Shown here: positions 1 to 9,255 of the stretch, piece by piece
How positions within the stretch are numbered: position 1 is the first letter of the stretch
Layout of the letters: each line of letters starts with the position of its first letter
Assembly: GCA_008011715.2 (NCBI GenBank)
Contig: CP136508.1
Span: 4,650,001-4,714,000, forward strand
DNA from: [Empedobacter] haloabium
GTDB taxonomy: Bacteria > Pseudomonadota > Gammaproteobacteria > Burkholderiales > Burkholderiaceae_D
Direction of reading: 5' to 3'
DNA length: 64,000 nt
The notes under the pieces: generated by a model
Databases searched by the model: none
What the model was told of the DNA's origin: nothing
The model's input: only the letters and a program-made list of their open reading frames with translations
Translations under genes and position numbers: made by a program

Positions 1-1
1 G

Positions 2-913
2 AAGAAGTACACCAAGGTCGTCGCCGACACCGGCGATTTCCAGTCGATCAAGGCCTACACGCCGCGCGACGCCACCACCAATCCGTCGCTGATCCTGAAG
101 GCGGTGCAGAAGGACGAATACAAGCCGCTGCTGGAAAAGGCCGTGCGCGACAACCCGCACGCCTCCACCGGCGAAGTGATCGACAAGCTGCTGATCGCCT
201 TCGGCGGCGAGATCCTGAAGGTGGTGTCGGGCCGCGTCTCGACCGAGATCGATGCGCGCCTGTCGTTCGACGTCGAGGCCAACGTGGCCAAGGGCCGCGA
301 GCTGATCGACCTGTACGAGCGCGCCGGCTTCGACCGCGAGCGCGTGCTGATCAAGATCGCCTCGACCTGGGAAGGCATCAAGGCCGCCGAGATCCTCGAG
401 AAGGAAATGATCCACTGTAACCTGACCTTGCTGTTCTCGCTGCCGCAGGCGATCGCCTGCGCCGAGGCGGGCGTGCAGCTGATCTCGCCGTTCGTGGGCC
501 GCATCTACGACTGGTACAAGAAGCAGACCGGCATCGACTACGTGGGCGCGGAAGACCCGGGCGTGCAGTCGGTCAAGCGCATCTACAACTACTACCGCAA
601 GTTCGGCTACGAGACCGAAGTGATGGGCGCTTCCTTCCGCAACACCAGCCAGATCCTGGAACTGGCCGGTTGCGACCTGCTGACGATCAGCCCCGACCTG
701 CTGCAGAAGCTGGCCGACAGCGAAGGCCCGGTCGAGCGCAAGCTGTCGGCCGAGACGGCCACCGGTGCGGCAGCCAAGATGACGCTGGACGAGAAGACCT
801 TCCGCTTCATGCTCAACGAGGATGCGATGGCGACCGAGAAGCTGGCCGAAGGCATCCGCGCCTTCTGCGCCGATTCCGGCAAGCTGAAACAGATCATTTC
901 CGGCATGCGCTGA
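2..913 (+). CDS. tal: Transaldolase (5' end outside window)
   Basis: Transaldolase of the non-oxidative pentose phosphate pathway, moving a dihydroxyacetone unit between sugar phosphates in the cytoplasm. The reading frame is open from base 2, so the true start lies upstream; 303 codons are visible and roughly a dozen N-terminal residues appear to be missing. Early on it shows VADTGDF followed by [12 protein letters not shown], the TalB-type strand with the active-site Asp region. The Schiff-base lysine is in IKIASTWEG (Lys codon at about 353-355), followed by CNLTLLFS and the phosphate-binding ISPFVGRI. The gene is followed by a clear hairpin terminator, so it is probably not cotranscribed with the efflux genes downstream. 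Identification is by family motifs and is firm. Confidence 0.96.
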   Translation, partial: KKYTKVVADTGDFQSIKAYTPRDATTNPSLILKAVQKDEYKPLLEKAVRDNPHASTGEVIDKLLIAFGGEILKVVSGRVSTEIDARLSFDVEANVAKGRELIDLYERAGFDRERVLIKIASTWEGIKAAEILEKEMIHCNLTLLFSLPQAIACAEAGVQLISPFVGRIYDWYKKQTGIDYVGAEDPGVQSVKRIYNYYRKFGYETEVMGASFRNTSQILELAGCDLLTISPDLLQKLADSEGPVERKLSAETATGAAAKMTLDEKTFRFMLNEDAMATEKLAEGIRAFCADSGKLKQIISGMR

Positions 914-943
914 TCGGCCGGATCGTCCCGCCAGGATGAGCAA

Positions 944-970
944 AAAGGGAGCTTCGGCTCCCTTTGTTTT
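944..970 (+). terminator. Rho-independent terminator after transaldolase
   Basis: A 9-bp perfect stem (AAAGGGAGC pairing with GCTCCCTTT) closed by a stable TTCG tetraloop and followed by GTTTT. It lies about 30 bases after the tal stop codon. Confidence 0.88.
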
Positions 971-993
971 GTGCGCAACATGTACAAAACGTT

Positions 994-1017
994 ACATTTG
1001 ACAGTGATATACAATGT
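994..1017 (+). promoter_or_regulatory. Candidate operator/promoter of RND efflux operon
   Basis: An imperfect 24-bp palindrome with ends ACATT and AATGT and further symmetric A/T positions inside. It overlaps a possible -10 element (TATACAAT) about 65 bases before the adaptor gene. Its size and position resemble TetR-family operators (AcrR/TtgR type) on RND pump genes, but no regulator gene is adjacent, so the assignment is tentative. Confidence 0.3.
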
Positions 1018-1080
1018 TTCTCTTCCCTTCCACCCTGCAAGGGAAGGCGCTGGTCTTTGTTCATCCTTCACGAGATATCC

Positions 1081-2259
1081 ATGAGATCTGTCCCTCGCCG
1101 TATCCCCTTCGCCACCGTCGTCGCCACGCTGTCCCTGCTGGCCGCCTGCGGCAAGAAAGACACCGCCCCTCCCGCCCCGCCCCCGCCCACCGTCTCCGTC
1201 ATCACCGTCGCCCCGGCCGCCGTCGCCGTCACCGACGAGCTGCCCGGCCGCGTGGAGGCGTCGCGCATCGCGCAGGTGCGGGCGCGCACGCCGGGCATCG
1301 TGTTGAAGCGGGTGTTCCAGGAGGGCGGCGACGTCAAGGCGGGCGACGTGCTGTTTCGCATCGATCCGGCCGAGTTCCAGGCCAACTATGCCAGCGCGCA
1401 GGCGGCCGTCGCCAAGGCCGAGGCCAACCTGGCGCAGGCCGACCTGAAAGTGAAGCGCTACAAGCCGCTGCTGGCCGCGCAGGCCGTCAGCCAGCAGGAA
1501 TACGACGACGCCGTGACGGCGCAGAAGCAGGCCGCAGCCGACCTGGCTACCGCCCGCGCGGCGCGCCAGACCGCCAGCCTGACCCTGGGTTACGCCACCG
1601 TGACGGCGCCGATCTCGGGCCGGGTGGGCCGCGCCCTCGTCACCGAAGGCGCGCTGGTGGGCCAGGGCGAGGCGACGCCGATGGCGACCGTGCAGCAGCT
1701 CGACCCGATCTACGTAACGATCACGCAGTCCTCCACCGAGCTGGCGCAGCTGCGCCAGGCGCTGGCCAGCGGCCGCCTGAAAAGCGCGGGCCGCGACCAG
1801 GCCCGTGTCACGCTGCTGACCGAGAACGGCGACGAATACGGCCAGCCCGGCAAGCTGCTGTTCTCGGATGTGTCGGTGGACGAGACCACCGGCTCGGTCT
1901 CGATGCGGGCCGAGTTTCCCAATCCGAAACGCACGCTGCTGCCGGGGATGTACGTGCGCGCCCGCCTGGAACAAGGCGTCAACGAGGCCGCCATCACCGT
2001 GCCGCAGCAGGCCGTCGTGCGCGGCGCCGAAGGCTCGTCCGTCATGGTCGTCGGCGGCGACAACAAGGTGCTCGCCCGTCCCGTCAAGGCCGAGGCATCG
2101 AGCGGCGACAAATGGATCGTCAGCGATGGCCTGAAGGGCGGAGAGCGCATCATCGTCGAGGGCTTCCAGAAGGCCAAGCCGGGTGCATTGGTGACGCCGC
2201 AGCCCTGGCAGCCGGCCGCGCCCGCGAACGGTCCTGCCGCCCCCGCAGCCGCGAAATAA
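1081..2259 (+). CDS. acrA: RND efflux periplasmic adaptor lipoprotein
   Basis: Membrane-fusion (adaptor) subunit of an RND multidrug efflux pump, bridging the inner-membrane pump and the outer-membrane channel. The 392-residue protein begins with a short basic signal peptide and lipobox LLAACG, so the mature N-terminal Cys is probably lipidated. A barrel-sandwich half-motif (RVFQEGGDVKAGDVLFRID) is followed by an alpha-hairpin rich in Ala/Gln (about residues 95-165) and the second half (TVTAPISGRVGRALV). The C-terminus is a Pro/Ala tail. The start at 1081 was chosen over the upstream in-frame codon at 964 because it begins directly at the signal peptide. It is followed after 12 bases by the pump gene. 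The substrate cannot be deduced; acrA/mexA are family names. Confidence 0.93.
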   Translation: MRSVPRRIPFATVVATLSLLAACGKKDTAPPAPPPPTVSVITVAPAAVAVTDELPGRVEASRIAQVRARTPGIVLKRVFQEGGDVKAGDVLFRIDPAEFQANYASAQAAVAKAEANLAQADLKVKRYKPLLAAQAVSQQEYDDAVTAQKQAAADLATARAARQTASLTLGYATVTAPISGRVGRALVTEGALVGQGEATPMATVQQLDPIYVTITQSSTELAQLRQALASGRLKSAGRDQARVTLLTENGDEYGQPGKLLFSDVSVDETTGSVSMRAEFPNPKRTLLPGMYVRARLEQGVNEAAITVPQQAVVRGAEGSSVMVVGGDNKVLARPVKAEASSGDKWIVSDGLKGGERIIVEGFQKAKPGALVTPQPWQPAAPANGPAAPAAAK

Positions 2260-2271
2260 GCGGGAGCCGCG

Positions 2272-5200
2272 ATGCCAAAATTCTTCATCGACCGCCCCGT
2301 GTTCGCATGGGTGATCGCCCTCTTCATCCTGCTGGGTGGGGCGCTGGCGATCACCGTGCTGCCGGTGGCGCAGTATCCAACTATCGCGCCGCCGTCGATC
2401 GTCGTCACGGCCAACTATCCGGGCGCCACCGCGCAGGTGCTGGACGATGCCGTCACCAGCGTCATCGAACAGGAAATGAACGGCGCCGACGGCCTGCAGT
2501 ACGTCGAGTCGCAGAGCGATGCCAGCGGCGGCGTGACGATCACCGTCACCTTCCAGCCCGGCACCAATCCGGACCTGGCCGCGGTGGACGTGCAGAACCG
2601 CATCAAGCGGGTCGAATCACGCCTGCCGCAGGCCGTCACGCAGCAGGGCGTGCAGGTCAACAAGGCGCGTTCGAACATCCTGATGTTCGTCGGCTTGTAT
2701 TCCACCGACGGCCGCATGGACCCGACGGCGATCGGCGACTACATGGCGCGCAACGTGGTCAACGAGATCAAGCGCATTCCCGGCGTCGGCCAGGCGCAGT
2801 TGTTCGGCACCGAGCGCGCGCTGCGCGTGTGGGTCGATCCGGACAAGCTGACGGGCCTGAAGCTGAACATGAGCGACGTCACCGCCGCGATCCGCGCCCA
2901 GAATGCGCAGGTCACGTCCGGCACCATTGGCGACCTGCCCAATCCGCGCTCGCAGGCGTACGCCGCGCCGGTCGTGGTGACGGGCCAGCTGACCTCCGTC
3001 GAACAATTCCGCAAGGTGGTCCTGCGTGCCAATCCGGATGGCTCGACGGTTCGCCTGGGCGACGTGGCGCGCCTGGAGATGGGCGGCGCCAGCTACAACA
3101 TCAGCGCGCGCCTGTCCGGCCAGCCCTTCGTGGCGATCGCCGTGCAGCAGTCGCTGACCGGTAACGCGCTGGCCACGGCCAACCTGGTCAAGGACAAGAT
3201 GGAGGAGCTGTCGAAGTTCTTCCCGCCCGGCCTGAAGTACACGGTGCCGTACGATACCTCCACCTTCGTCAAGATCTCGATCGAGGAAGTGGTCAAGACG
3301 CTGCTGGAAGCGGTGGTGCTGGTGTTTATCGTCATGTACGTGTTCCTGCAGAACTTGCGCTACACGATCATCCCGACCATCGTCGTGCCGATCGCGCTGA
3401 TGGGCACCTTCGCGGCGATGCAGCTGTTCGGCTATTCGATCAACGTGCTGACGATGTTCGGCATGGTGCTGGCCATCGGCATCCTGGTCGACGACGCCAT
3501 CGTGGTCGTGGAAAACGTCGAGCGCATCATGAGCGAGGAAGGCCTGTCGCCGCGCGAGGCGACGAAGAAGGCGATGTCGCAGATCACCGGCGCCATCGTC
3601 GGCATCACGCTGGTGCTGATCGCCGTGTTCGTGCCGATGGCGTTCTTCGGTGGCGCCGTGGGCGCGATCTACCGCCAGTTCTCGCTGTCGATGGTGGCGG
3701 CCATGGCCTTCTCGGCGCTGATGGCGCTGACCCTGACGCCGGCGCTGTGCGCGACGATGTTGAAACCCGTCGAGGCCGGCCACCACATCGAAAAGCGCGG
3801 CTTCTTCGGCTGGTTCAACCGCGGCTTCGCGAAGACGGCGACGGGCTACCAGGGCGTGATCGCGCGCATCCTGACGCGCACCGGCCGCTTCATGCTGATC
3901 TTCGTCGCGCTGCTGGCGATCGTGGCGTGGCTGTACGCGAAGCTGCCGTCGTCGTTCCTGCCCAACGAGGACCAGGGCTACATCATCACCAACGTGCAGT
4001 TGCCGCCGGGGGCTTCGCGGCCGCGCGCGGAAGCGGTGCTGGCCAAGGTGGACGCCTACTTCCGCCAGCAGCCGGAAGTGGCGCGCACCATCGCGGTGGC
4101 AGGCTTCTCGTTCTCCGGCAACGGCCAGAACGCCGGCCTGGTGTTCGTGCCGCTGAAGGACTGGGACGAGCGCGGCAAGGGCCATTCCGCCGACGACCTG
4201 GCCAAGCGGGCGATGGGCGCGCTGTCCGGCATTCCGGACGCGATCGTGTTCCCGCTGTCGCCGCCGCCGATCCGCGAGCTGGGCAACGCCACCGGCATCA
4301 CGGCGCGCCTGCAGGACCGCAGCGCGCAGGGCCACGAGGCGCTGGTCGCCGCACGCAACCAGCTGCTCGGCATGGCCGCGAAAAGCGAGATCCTGCGCGG
4401 CCTGCGGCCGGAAGGCATGGAGGACGCGCCGCAGCTGCAGGTCGACATCGACCGCGAGAAGGCCAACGCGCTGGGCGTGACGTTTGCGGACATCAACAGC
4501 ACCCTGTCGGCCGGCCTGGGCTCGTCCTACGTGAACGACTTCAACGCGGCCAACCGCCAGCAGCGCGTGATCGTGCAGGCCGACCAGCGCCACCGCATGC
4601 AGCCGGCGGACATCCTGCGCCTGAACGTGCGCAGCAGTGGCGGCGGCATGGTGCCGTTCGCGTCGTTCGCCACCACCAAATGGATCAACGGTCCCGTGCA
4701 GCTGGTGCGCTACAACGGCTACCCCGCCATCAAGCTGACCGGCGACGCGGCACCGGGCCGCAGCACCGGCGAGGCGATGGAGGAACTGGAACGGCTGGCC
4801 GCCCAGCTGCCGCCGGGGTTCGGCATCGAGTGGACCGGCCAGTCGCTAGAGGAGCGCACGTCCGGCTCGCAGGCCCCGGCCCTGTTCGCGCTGTCGCTGC
4901 TGGCCGCCTTCCTGGTGCTGGCGGCGCTGTACGAAAGCGAATCGATTCCGATCGCGGTACTGCTGGTGGTGCCGCTGGGCGTATTGGGCGCGCTGCTGGG
5001 CGCGCACCTGCGCGACCTGCCGAACGACGTCTATTTCAAGGTGGGCCTGATCGCCATCATCGGCCTGTCGGCCAAGAACGCGATCCTGATCATCGAGTTC
5101 GCCAAGGACCTGCAGGCGCAGGGCATGGGTCTGATCGAGGCGACGCTGGAGGCGGTGCACCTGCGCTTCCGCCCCATCATCATGACATCGCTGGCGTTCA

Positions 5201-5418
5201 TCCTGGGCGTGCTGCCGCTGGTGATCGCGACCGGTGCCGGCTCGGCCAGCCAGCGCGCCATCGGCACGGGCGTGATGGGCGGGATGATCACGGCCACCGT
5301 GCTGGCGGTATTCCTGGTGCCCGTGTTCTTCGTCGTGATCCGCCGGATCTTCAAGGGCAGCGAGCGCCAGCGTCGCCTGGCCGCACATCAACTGGATATG
5401 CCGGAGACCAAAGCATGA
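2272..5418 (+). CDS. acrB: RND multidrug efflux pump, HAE1 family
   Basis: Inner-membrane proton-driven pump subunit of 1048 residues, the usual AcrB/MexB length. It begins with PKFFIDRPVFAWV, the typical first cytoplasmic/TM1 segment. It shows two repeated blocks of transmembrane helices separated by large periplasmic loops. TM4 carries the proton-relay Asp pair in GILVDDAIVVVENV, and TM10 contains the conserved Lys in LSAKNAILIIEFAKD. The closing helices end in VPVFFVVIRRIFKG. The stop codon overlaps the start of the outer-membrane channel gene (ATGA), so the three subunits are translationally coupled. Specificity (hydrophobic drugs, dyes or detergents are typical for HAE1) is inferred from family only. 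Confidence 0.95.
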   Translation: MPKFFIDRPVFAWVIALFILLGGALAITVLPVAQYPTIAPPSIVVTANYPGATAQVLDDAVTSVIEQEMNGADGLQYVESQSDASGGVTITVTFQPGTNPDLAAVDVQNRIKRVESRLPQAVTQQGVQVNKARSNILMFVGLYSTDGRMDPTAIGDYMARNVVNEIKRIPGVGQAQLFGTERALRVWVDPDKLTGLKLNMSDVTAAIRAQNAQVTSGTIGDLPNPRSQAYAAPVVVTGQLTSVEQFRKVVLRANPDGSTVRLGDVARLEMGGASYNISARLSGQPFVAIAVQQSLTGNALATANLVKDKMEELSKFFPPGLKYTVPYDTSTFVKISIEEVVKTLLEAVVLVFIVMYVFLQNLRYTIIPTIVVPIALMGTFAAMQLFGYSINVLTMFGMVLAIGILVDDAIVVVENVERIMSEEGLSPREATKKAMSQITGAIVGITLVLIAVFVPMAFFGGAVGAIYRQFSLSMVAAMAFSALMALTLTPALCATMLKPVEAGHHIEKRGFFGWFNRGFAKTATGYQGVIARILTRTGRFMLIFVALLAIVAWLYAKLPSSFLPNEDQGYIITNVQLPPGASRPRAEAVLAKVDAYFRQQPEVARTIAVAGFSFSGNGQNAGLVFVPLKDWDERGKGHSADDLAKRAMGALSGIPDAIVFPLSPPPIRELGNATGITARLQDRSAQGHEALVAARNQLLGMAAKSEILRGLRPEGMEDAPQLQVDIDREKANALGVTFADINSTLSAGLGSSYVNDFNAANRQQRVIVQADQRHRMQPADILRLNVRSSGGGMVPFASFATTKWINGPVQLVRYNGYPAIKLTGDAAPGRSTGEAMEELERLAAQLPPGFGIEWTGQSLEERTSGSQAPALFALSLLAAFLVLAALYESESIPIAVLLVVPLGVLGALLGAHLRDLPNDVYFKVGLIAIIGLSAKNAILIIEFAKDLQAQGMGLIEATLEAVHLRFRPIIMTSLAFILGVLPLVIATGAGSASQRAIGTGVMGGMITATVLAVFLVPVFFVVIRRIFKGSERQRRLAAHQLDMPETKA

Positions 5419-6830
5419 AGACACCTCTGTTGACCGTACTGGCCGCCGCGCTGCTGTCGGCCTGCTCGCTGGCGCCAAGCTACCAGCGCCCCGCCGCGCC
5501 GATGGCCGAGGCCTTCCCGGACAACGCGCCCGGCGCCGGCGCGACCGCGCCCCCGGCCGCGGACGGCAAGGCGGCCATCGATACCGGCTGGCGCGACTTC
5601 TTCGCCGACGAGCGCCTGCGCCAGCTGATCGCCAGCGCGCTGGACAACAACCGCGACCTGCGCACGGCCGCTCTGCGCATCGAGGAAGCGCGCGCCGCCT
5701 ACAACATCACCCGCGCCGACCGGCTGCCGAACCTGAACGGCGCGCTGACGGGCACGCGGGCGCGCACGCCGGCGTGGCAGGATCCGGCCGGCGGTGCCGG
5801 CGTGGGCGAGCGCTACGACGTCGGCATCTCCAGCGCGTTCGAACTGGACTTCTTCGGCCGCGTGCGCAGCCTGTCCGACGCGGCCCTGGCCTCGTACCTC
5901 GCAACCGACGAAGCGCGGCGCGCGGCGCAGATCAGCCTCGTGGCGGAAGTGGCGAAAGCCTACTTCACCGAACGGGCCTATGCCGAGCAGCTGGCGCTGG
6001 CGCAAAGCACCTATGACGCGCGCCGGCGCACCTATGAGCTGACGCGCCAGCGCATGGACGTGGGCGCCTCCTCCTTGCTGGACCTGCGCCTGAACGAGAC
6101 GCTGATGGAAACGGCGCGCGCGCAGGCGCTGGCGACGGCGCGGCAGCGTGCCCAGGCCGAGAACGCGTTGACCCTGCTGGTGGGCGCGCCGCCGGCGCAG
6201 GCGGCTACCGGCGCGATGGCGGACGACCGCCAGATCGACGCGATGAGTGCCGTGCCGGCCGGGCTGCCGTCCGACCTCCTGACGCGCCGTCCGGATATCC
6301 GCGCGGCCGAGCAGCGCCTGCGCGCCGCCAACGCCAACATCGGCGCGGCGCGCGCCGCCTTCTTCCCGCGCATCTCGCTGACGGCGGCGCTGGGCAGCAG
6401 CAGCCCGGAGTTCTCCGGGCTGTTCGACAGCGGCACCAGGACGTGGTCGTTCGTGCCGCAGCTGACGGTGCCGATCTTCGACGCCGGCCGCAACCGCGCC
6501 AACCTGGGCCTGGCCGAGGTACGCAAGGACATCGCCGTGGCCGACTACGAAAAGACGATCCAGGTGGCGTTCCGCGAAGTGGCGGACGCGCTGGCGGCGC
6601 GCACGTATCTGGCCGACCAGGTGGCGGCGCAACGCGCGATCCAGGAAGCGCAGGCCGAGCGCCTGCGCCTCTTGCAACTGCGCTTCGAGAACGGCGTGGC
6701 CAGCACCCTGGACGTGCTCGATGCGCAGCGCGAGCTGTTCGACGCCCAGCAGCAGCTGGTGCAGGCCCGCCTGCTGCGCACCACCAGCGCGATCGACCTG
6801 TACCGGGCCTTGGGAGGCGGGCTGCAATAA
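5415..6830 (+). CDS. Outer-membrane efflux channel lipoprotein, NodT/OprM family
   Basis: TolC-like outer-membrane factor of 471 residues completing the efflux system. The N-terminus is a signal peptide with lipobox LLSACS, expected to be lipidated on Cys. It has the duplicated OMF repeat: one at about residues 60-250 and a second containing LPSDLLTRRPDIRAAEQRL and an AFFPRISL turn, followed by a long helix ending ATLDVLDAQRELFDAQQ-like. The start ATG at 5415 overlaps the pump stop codon by four bases. The stop TAA in turn overlaps the ATG of the next gene (TAATG), so translation probably continues into the patatin-like gene. Confidence 0.92.
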   Translation: MKTPLLTVLAAALLSACSLAPSYQRPAAPMAEAFPDNAPGAGATAPPAADGKAAIDTGWRDFFADERLRQLIASALDNNRDLRTAALRIEEARAAYNITRADRLPNLNGALTGTRARTPAWQDPAGGAGVGERYDVGISSAFELDFFGRVRSLSDAALASYLATDEARRAAQISLVAEVAKAYFTERAYAEQLALAQSTYDARRRTYELTRQRMDVGASSLLDLRLNETLMETARAQALATARQRAQAENALTLLVGAPPAQAATGAMADDRQIDAMSAVPAGLPSDLLTRRPDIRAAEQRLRAANANIGAARAAFFPRISLTAALGSSSPEFSGLFDSGTRTWSFVPQLTVPIFDAGRNRANLGLAEVRKDIAVADYEKTIQVAFREVADALAARTYLADQVAAQRAIQEAQAERLRLLQLRFENGVASTLDVLDAQRELFDAQQQLVQARLLRTTSAIDLYRALGGGLQ

Positions 6831-7903
6831 TGGATGCACCGATCACCATCCGCCTGGGCGCACGGGCGCGCCAGCGCATCGCCCGCGAGGGCCTGCAGGC
6901 GGCCGACGTTGCCATCGTCCCCGCCGCGGCGGGCGGGCCGAAAGGCCTGATCCTGCACGGCATCGACACGTGGCTGTTCGGCGAATGGCTGGCCAACGCG
7001 CCGCGCGAACGCCGGCTGATCGGCGCGTCGATCGGTGCCTGGCGCATGGCTGCCAGCGCGCTGGCCGATCCGGTCGCCGCGCACCGGCGCCTGGCCCATC
7101 ACTACACGCACCAGACCTATCCGGCCAAGGTCGACGCGGCCTACGTGACCCGCAACGTACGCGGGATACTGGACGAGGCGCTCGGCGGGCATGGCGGGGA
7201 GGCGCTGAGTAATCCCTGGTACCGGCTGTCCGTCATCACGGCGCGCGGTATCGGCCCGCTGGCACAGACGCGCGGCGTGCGCTGGCGCGAGATGGCCGGC
7301 TTCCTGCTGGCGGCGGCCGGCAATGCCGTCGCGCGCGCGCGGCTGGCGCGGGCGATGGAGCGGGTGGTGTTTCATGACGCGCGCGACGACAGCGCCTGGC
7401 TGCGCGAACGCTTCGATCCCTTCGGCACGCAGTTCGCCGCGCTGTCCGAAGAGAACCTGCGCGTGGCGCTGCTGGCATCGGGCTCGATCCCGCTGCTGCT
7501 GGAAGCGGTGACGGACATTCCCGGCGCGCCGGCCGGCACCTACTGGGACGGCGGCCTGATCGACTACCACCTGCACCTGCCCTACCAGCGCGACGCCGGC
7601 CTGGTGCTGTATCCGCACTTCAGCGACCACATCGTGCCGGGTTGGCTGGACAAGTCGATGCCATGGCGCCGGGCGCGCGACGCGGCGCTGGACAACGTGG
7701 TGCTGGTGGCGCCGTCGCCATCGTTCCTGGCGCGGCTGCCGAATCGCAAGATGCCGGACCGGGGCGACTTCAAGCATTACGGTCAGGACCACGCCAGCCG
7801 CATCCGCGACTGGTCGTTTGCCATCGGCGAAAGCGAGCGGCTGGCGGAGGCGTTGGCGCAGTGGGTGGAGAAGCCGGATTTGAAGCAAGCCGGCGACTTT
7901 TAA
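6830..7903 (+). CDS. Patatin-like phospholipase family protein
   Basis: Predicted serine acyl hydrolase of 357 residues. It carries the three patatin signatures: a Gly-rich oxyanion loop (AAGGPKG, about residue 30), the nucleophile elbow GASIG (GxSxG, about residue 62), and the catalytic Asp in WDGGLIDY (DGG-type motif, about residue 240). No signal peptide or membrane segment is evident, so it is likely cytoplasmic. The start ATG overlaps the stop of the efflux channel gene, which makes it the fourth cistron of the RND operon. A role in phospholipid turnover linked to the pump is conceivable but not shown. The substrate is unknown. Confidence 0.85.
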   Translation: MDAPITIRLGARARQRIAREGLQAADVAIVPAAAGGPKGLILHGIDTWLFGEWLANAPRERRLIGASIGAWRMAASALADPVAAHRRLAHHYTHQTYPAKVDAAYVTRNVRGILDEALGGHGGEALSNPWYRLSVITARGIGPLAQTRGVRWREMAGFLLAAAGNAVARARLARAMERVVFHDARDDSAWLRERFDPFGTQFAALSEENLRVALLASGSIPLLLEAVTDIPGAPAGTYWDGGLIDYHLHLPYQRDAGLVLYPHFSDHIVPGWLDKSMPWRRARDAALDNVVLVAPSPSFLARLPNRKMPDRGDFKHYGQDHASRIRDWSFAIGESERLAEALAQWVEKPDLKQAGDF

Positions 7904-7928
7904 GGCGTATGCGAGCCTGAGAGATTTT

Positions 7929-7997
7929 GCACCCAAAGGCAGAGAGCCGGGGTCGGACCCGGCGGGTCTGACCCCGGTTTTTGGTCTCGGGGTGGAA
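7929..7997 (-). repeat. REP-like palindrome, family B (copy 1)
   Basis: Core hairpin at 7947-7977: two 14-base arms around a 3-base loop, with one G-T pair. The outer flanks (TGCACCC at about 7929-7934, and a degenerate partner near 7988-7994) could extend the stem. On the minus strand the sequence closely matches the copy at 23440-23506, including a shared tail. It lies between the convergent patatin-like gene and hemW, where it could end transcription in either direction. Confidence 0.8.
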
Positions 7998-8013
7998 CGC
8001 CGCCGCGCCCCGA

Positions 8014-9255
8014 TCAGAGCAGGAACATCTCCTGCAAGTCGTTGAGGAAGCGCTGGCCCAGTTCCGTCGGCCGGATCACGGTATGGTCGCGGTACAGCAG
8101 GCCCTTGGCCTCGGCCGCGTTGAGCTGCTTCTCGATGCCGTTCAAAGCCAGCCCGGTGCGCTCGGCGTACAGGTTGGGCGCGAAGCCTTCCTGCAGGCGC
8201 AGCGCGTTCAGCATGAACTCGAAGCCCATCTCGTCGCGCCCGATCTCGCGCTCTTCCTGCACCGGCGTGCCGGCCGCGACCTGCTCCATGTACGACTTCG
8301 GCTGCTTGTAGCGGGCCTGGCGCAGCACGCGGTGCGGGAACGACAGCTTCGAGTGCGCGCCGGCGCCGATGCCCAGGTAGTCGCCGAACTGCCAGTAGTT
8401 CAGGTTGTGGCGGGCGCGGTGGCCCGGCTTCGCGTACGCCGAGACTTCGTAGTGGCCGTAGCCCGCGTTTGCCGTCATCTGGGCGATCAGGTCCTGCATG
8501 TCGGCGCTGGTATCGTCGTCCGGCAGCTGCGGCGGGTACTTGGCGAAGACCGTGTTCGGCTCCATCGTCAGGTGGTACAGCGACAGGTGCGGCGGCTGGT
8601 ACGACAGCGCCGTCTCCAGGTCCGCGCGCGCCTCGGCCAGGGTCTGGCCCGGCAGCGCGTACATCAGGTCGAGGTTGAAGTTGTCGAAGTTGGCCTGCGC
8701 GATCTCGACGGCACGACGTGCCTCGCCCGCATCGTGGATGCGGCCCAGCGCCTGCAGGTGGTGCGAATTGAAGCTCTGGATGCCGATCGACAGGCGGTTG
8801 ATGCCGCTGGCGCGGTAGCTGCGGAACTTCTCCGCTTCGAAGGTGCCGGGATTGGCTTCCATCGTGATCTCGGCCGCACCGTCCAGCGGCAGCAAGGTGC
8901 GCAGGTCCGACATCAGGCGGTCCAGCCCCGCCGCCGACATCAGGCTGGGCGTGCCGCCACCGATGAACACCGTGTAGATCTTCCTGCCCCAGATCAACGG
9001 CAGCGCCATCTCCAGGTCGGCGCGCAGCGCGTCCAGGTACTGCCGCTCGGGCACCTCGCCCTTCGCCTCGTGCGAATTGAAGTCGCAGTAAGGGCATTTG
9101 CGCACGCACCACGGCCAGTGGATGTACAACGACAGCGGCGGCAGCGCGGCCAGGTTCAGCGCGCCCGGCTGCAGGTATTGGGCGGCGACGCCGGCAGCGG
9201 CATCGATGGTGCGGGTCGGCGCCGTCTTCACGCCGACCGGTTTGATGGGGATCAT
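8014..9255 (-). CDS. hemW: Radical SAM heme chaperone HemW
   Basis: Radical SAM protein of the HemN/HemW family, 413 residues, binding heme and a [4Fe-4S] cluster. The cluster motif CxxxCxxC is visible as WCVRKCPYCDFNSH near residue 55. It is followed by IGGGTPSL and the family strand EANPGTFE. The lineage lacks the extra N-terminal residues of true HemN coproporphyrinogen dehydrogenases, and its position next to rdgB and rph is typical of hemW (older name yggW). The start at 9255 overlaps the rdgB stop codon (ATGA); an upstream in-frame ATG at 9423 would lie inside rdgB and was rejected. Confidence 0.93.
   Translation of the reverse strand: MIPIKPVGVKTAPTRTIDAAAGVAAQYLQPGALNLAALPPLSLYIHWPWCVRKCPYCDFNSHEAKGEVPERQYLDALRADLEMALPLIWGRKIYTVFIGGGTPSLMSAAGLDRLMSDLRTLLPLDGAAEITMEANPGTFEAEKFRSYRASGINRLSIGIQSFNSHHLQALGRIHDAGEARRAVEIAQANFDNFNLDLMYALPGQTLAEARADLETALSYQPPHLSLYHLTMEPNTVFAKYPPQLPDDDTSADMQDLIAQMTANAGYGHYEVSAYAKPGHRARHNLNYWQFGDYLGIGAGAHSKLSFPHRVLRQARYKQPKSYMEQVAAGTPVQEEREIGRDEMGFEFMLNALRLQEGFAPNLYAERTGLALNGIEKQLNAAEAKGLLYRDHTVIRPTELGQRFLNDLQEMFLL

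Noticed and set aside
998..1016. TTGACA next to TACAAT upstream of the RND operon as a sigma70 promoter
   Set aside because: The hexamers are only about 7 bases apart, far from the 16-18 base spacing needed.
607..1974. Long minus-strand open frame of 455 codons across transaldolase and the adaptor gene
   Set aside because: It is antisense to two clear genes and consists of low-complexity Arg/Gly/Ala/His sequence, a common artefact of high-GC DNA. The same applies to the other long antisense frames, for example over the RND pump, spoT, fliD, fliF and flgK.
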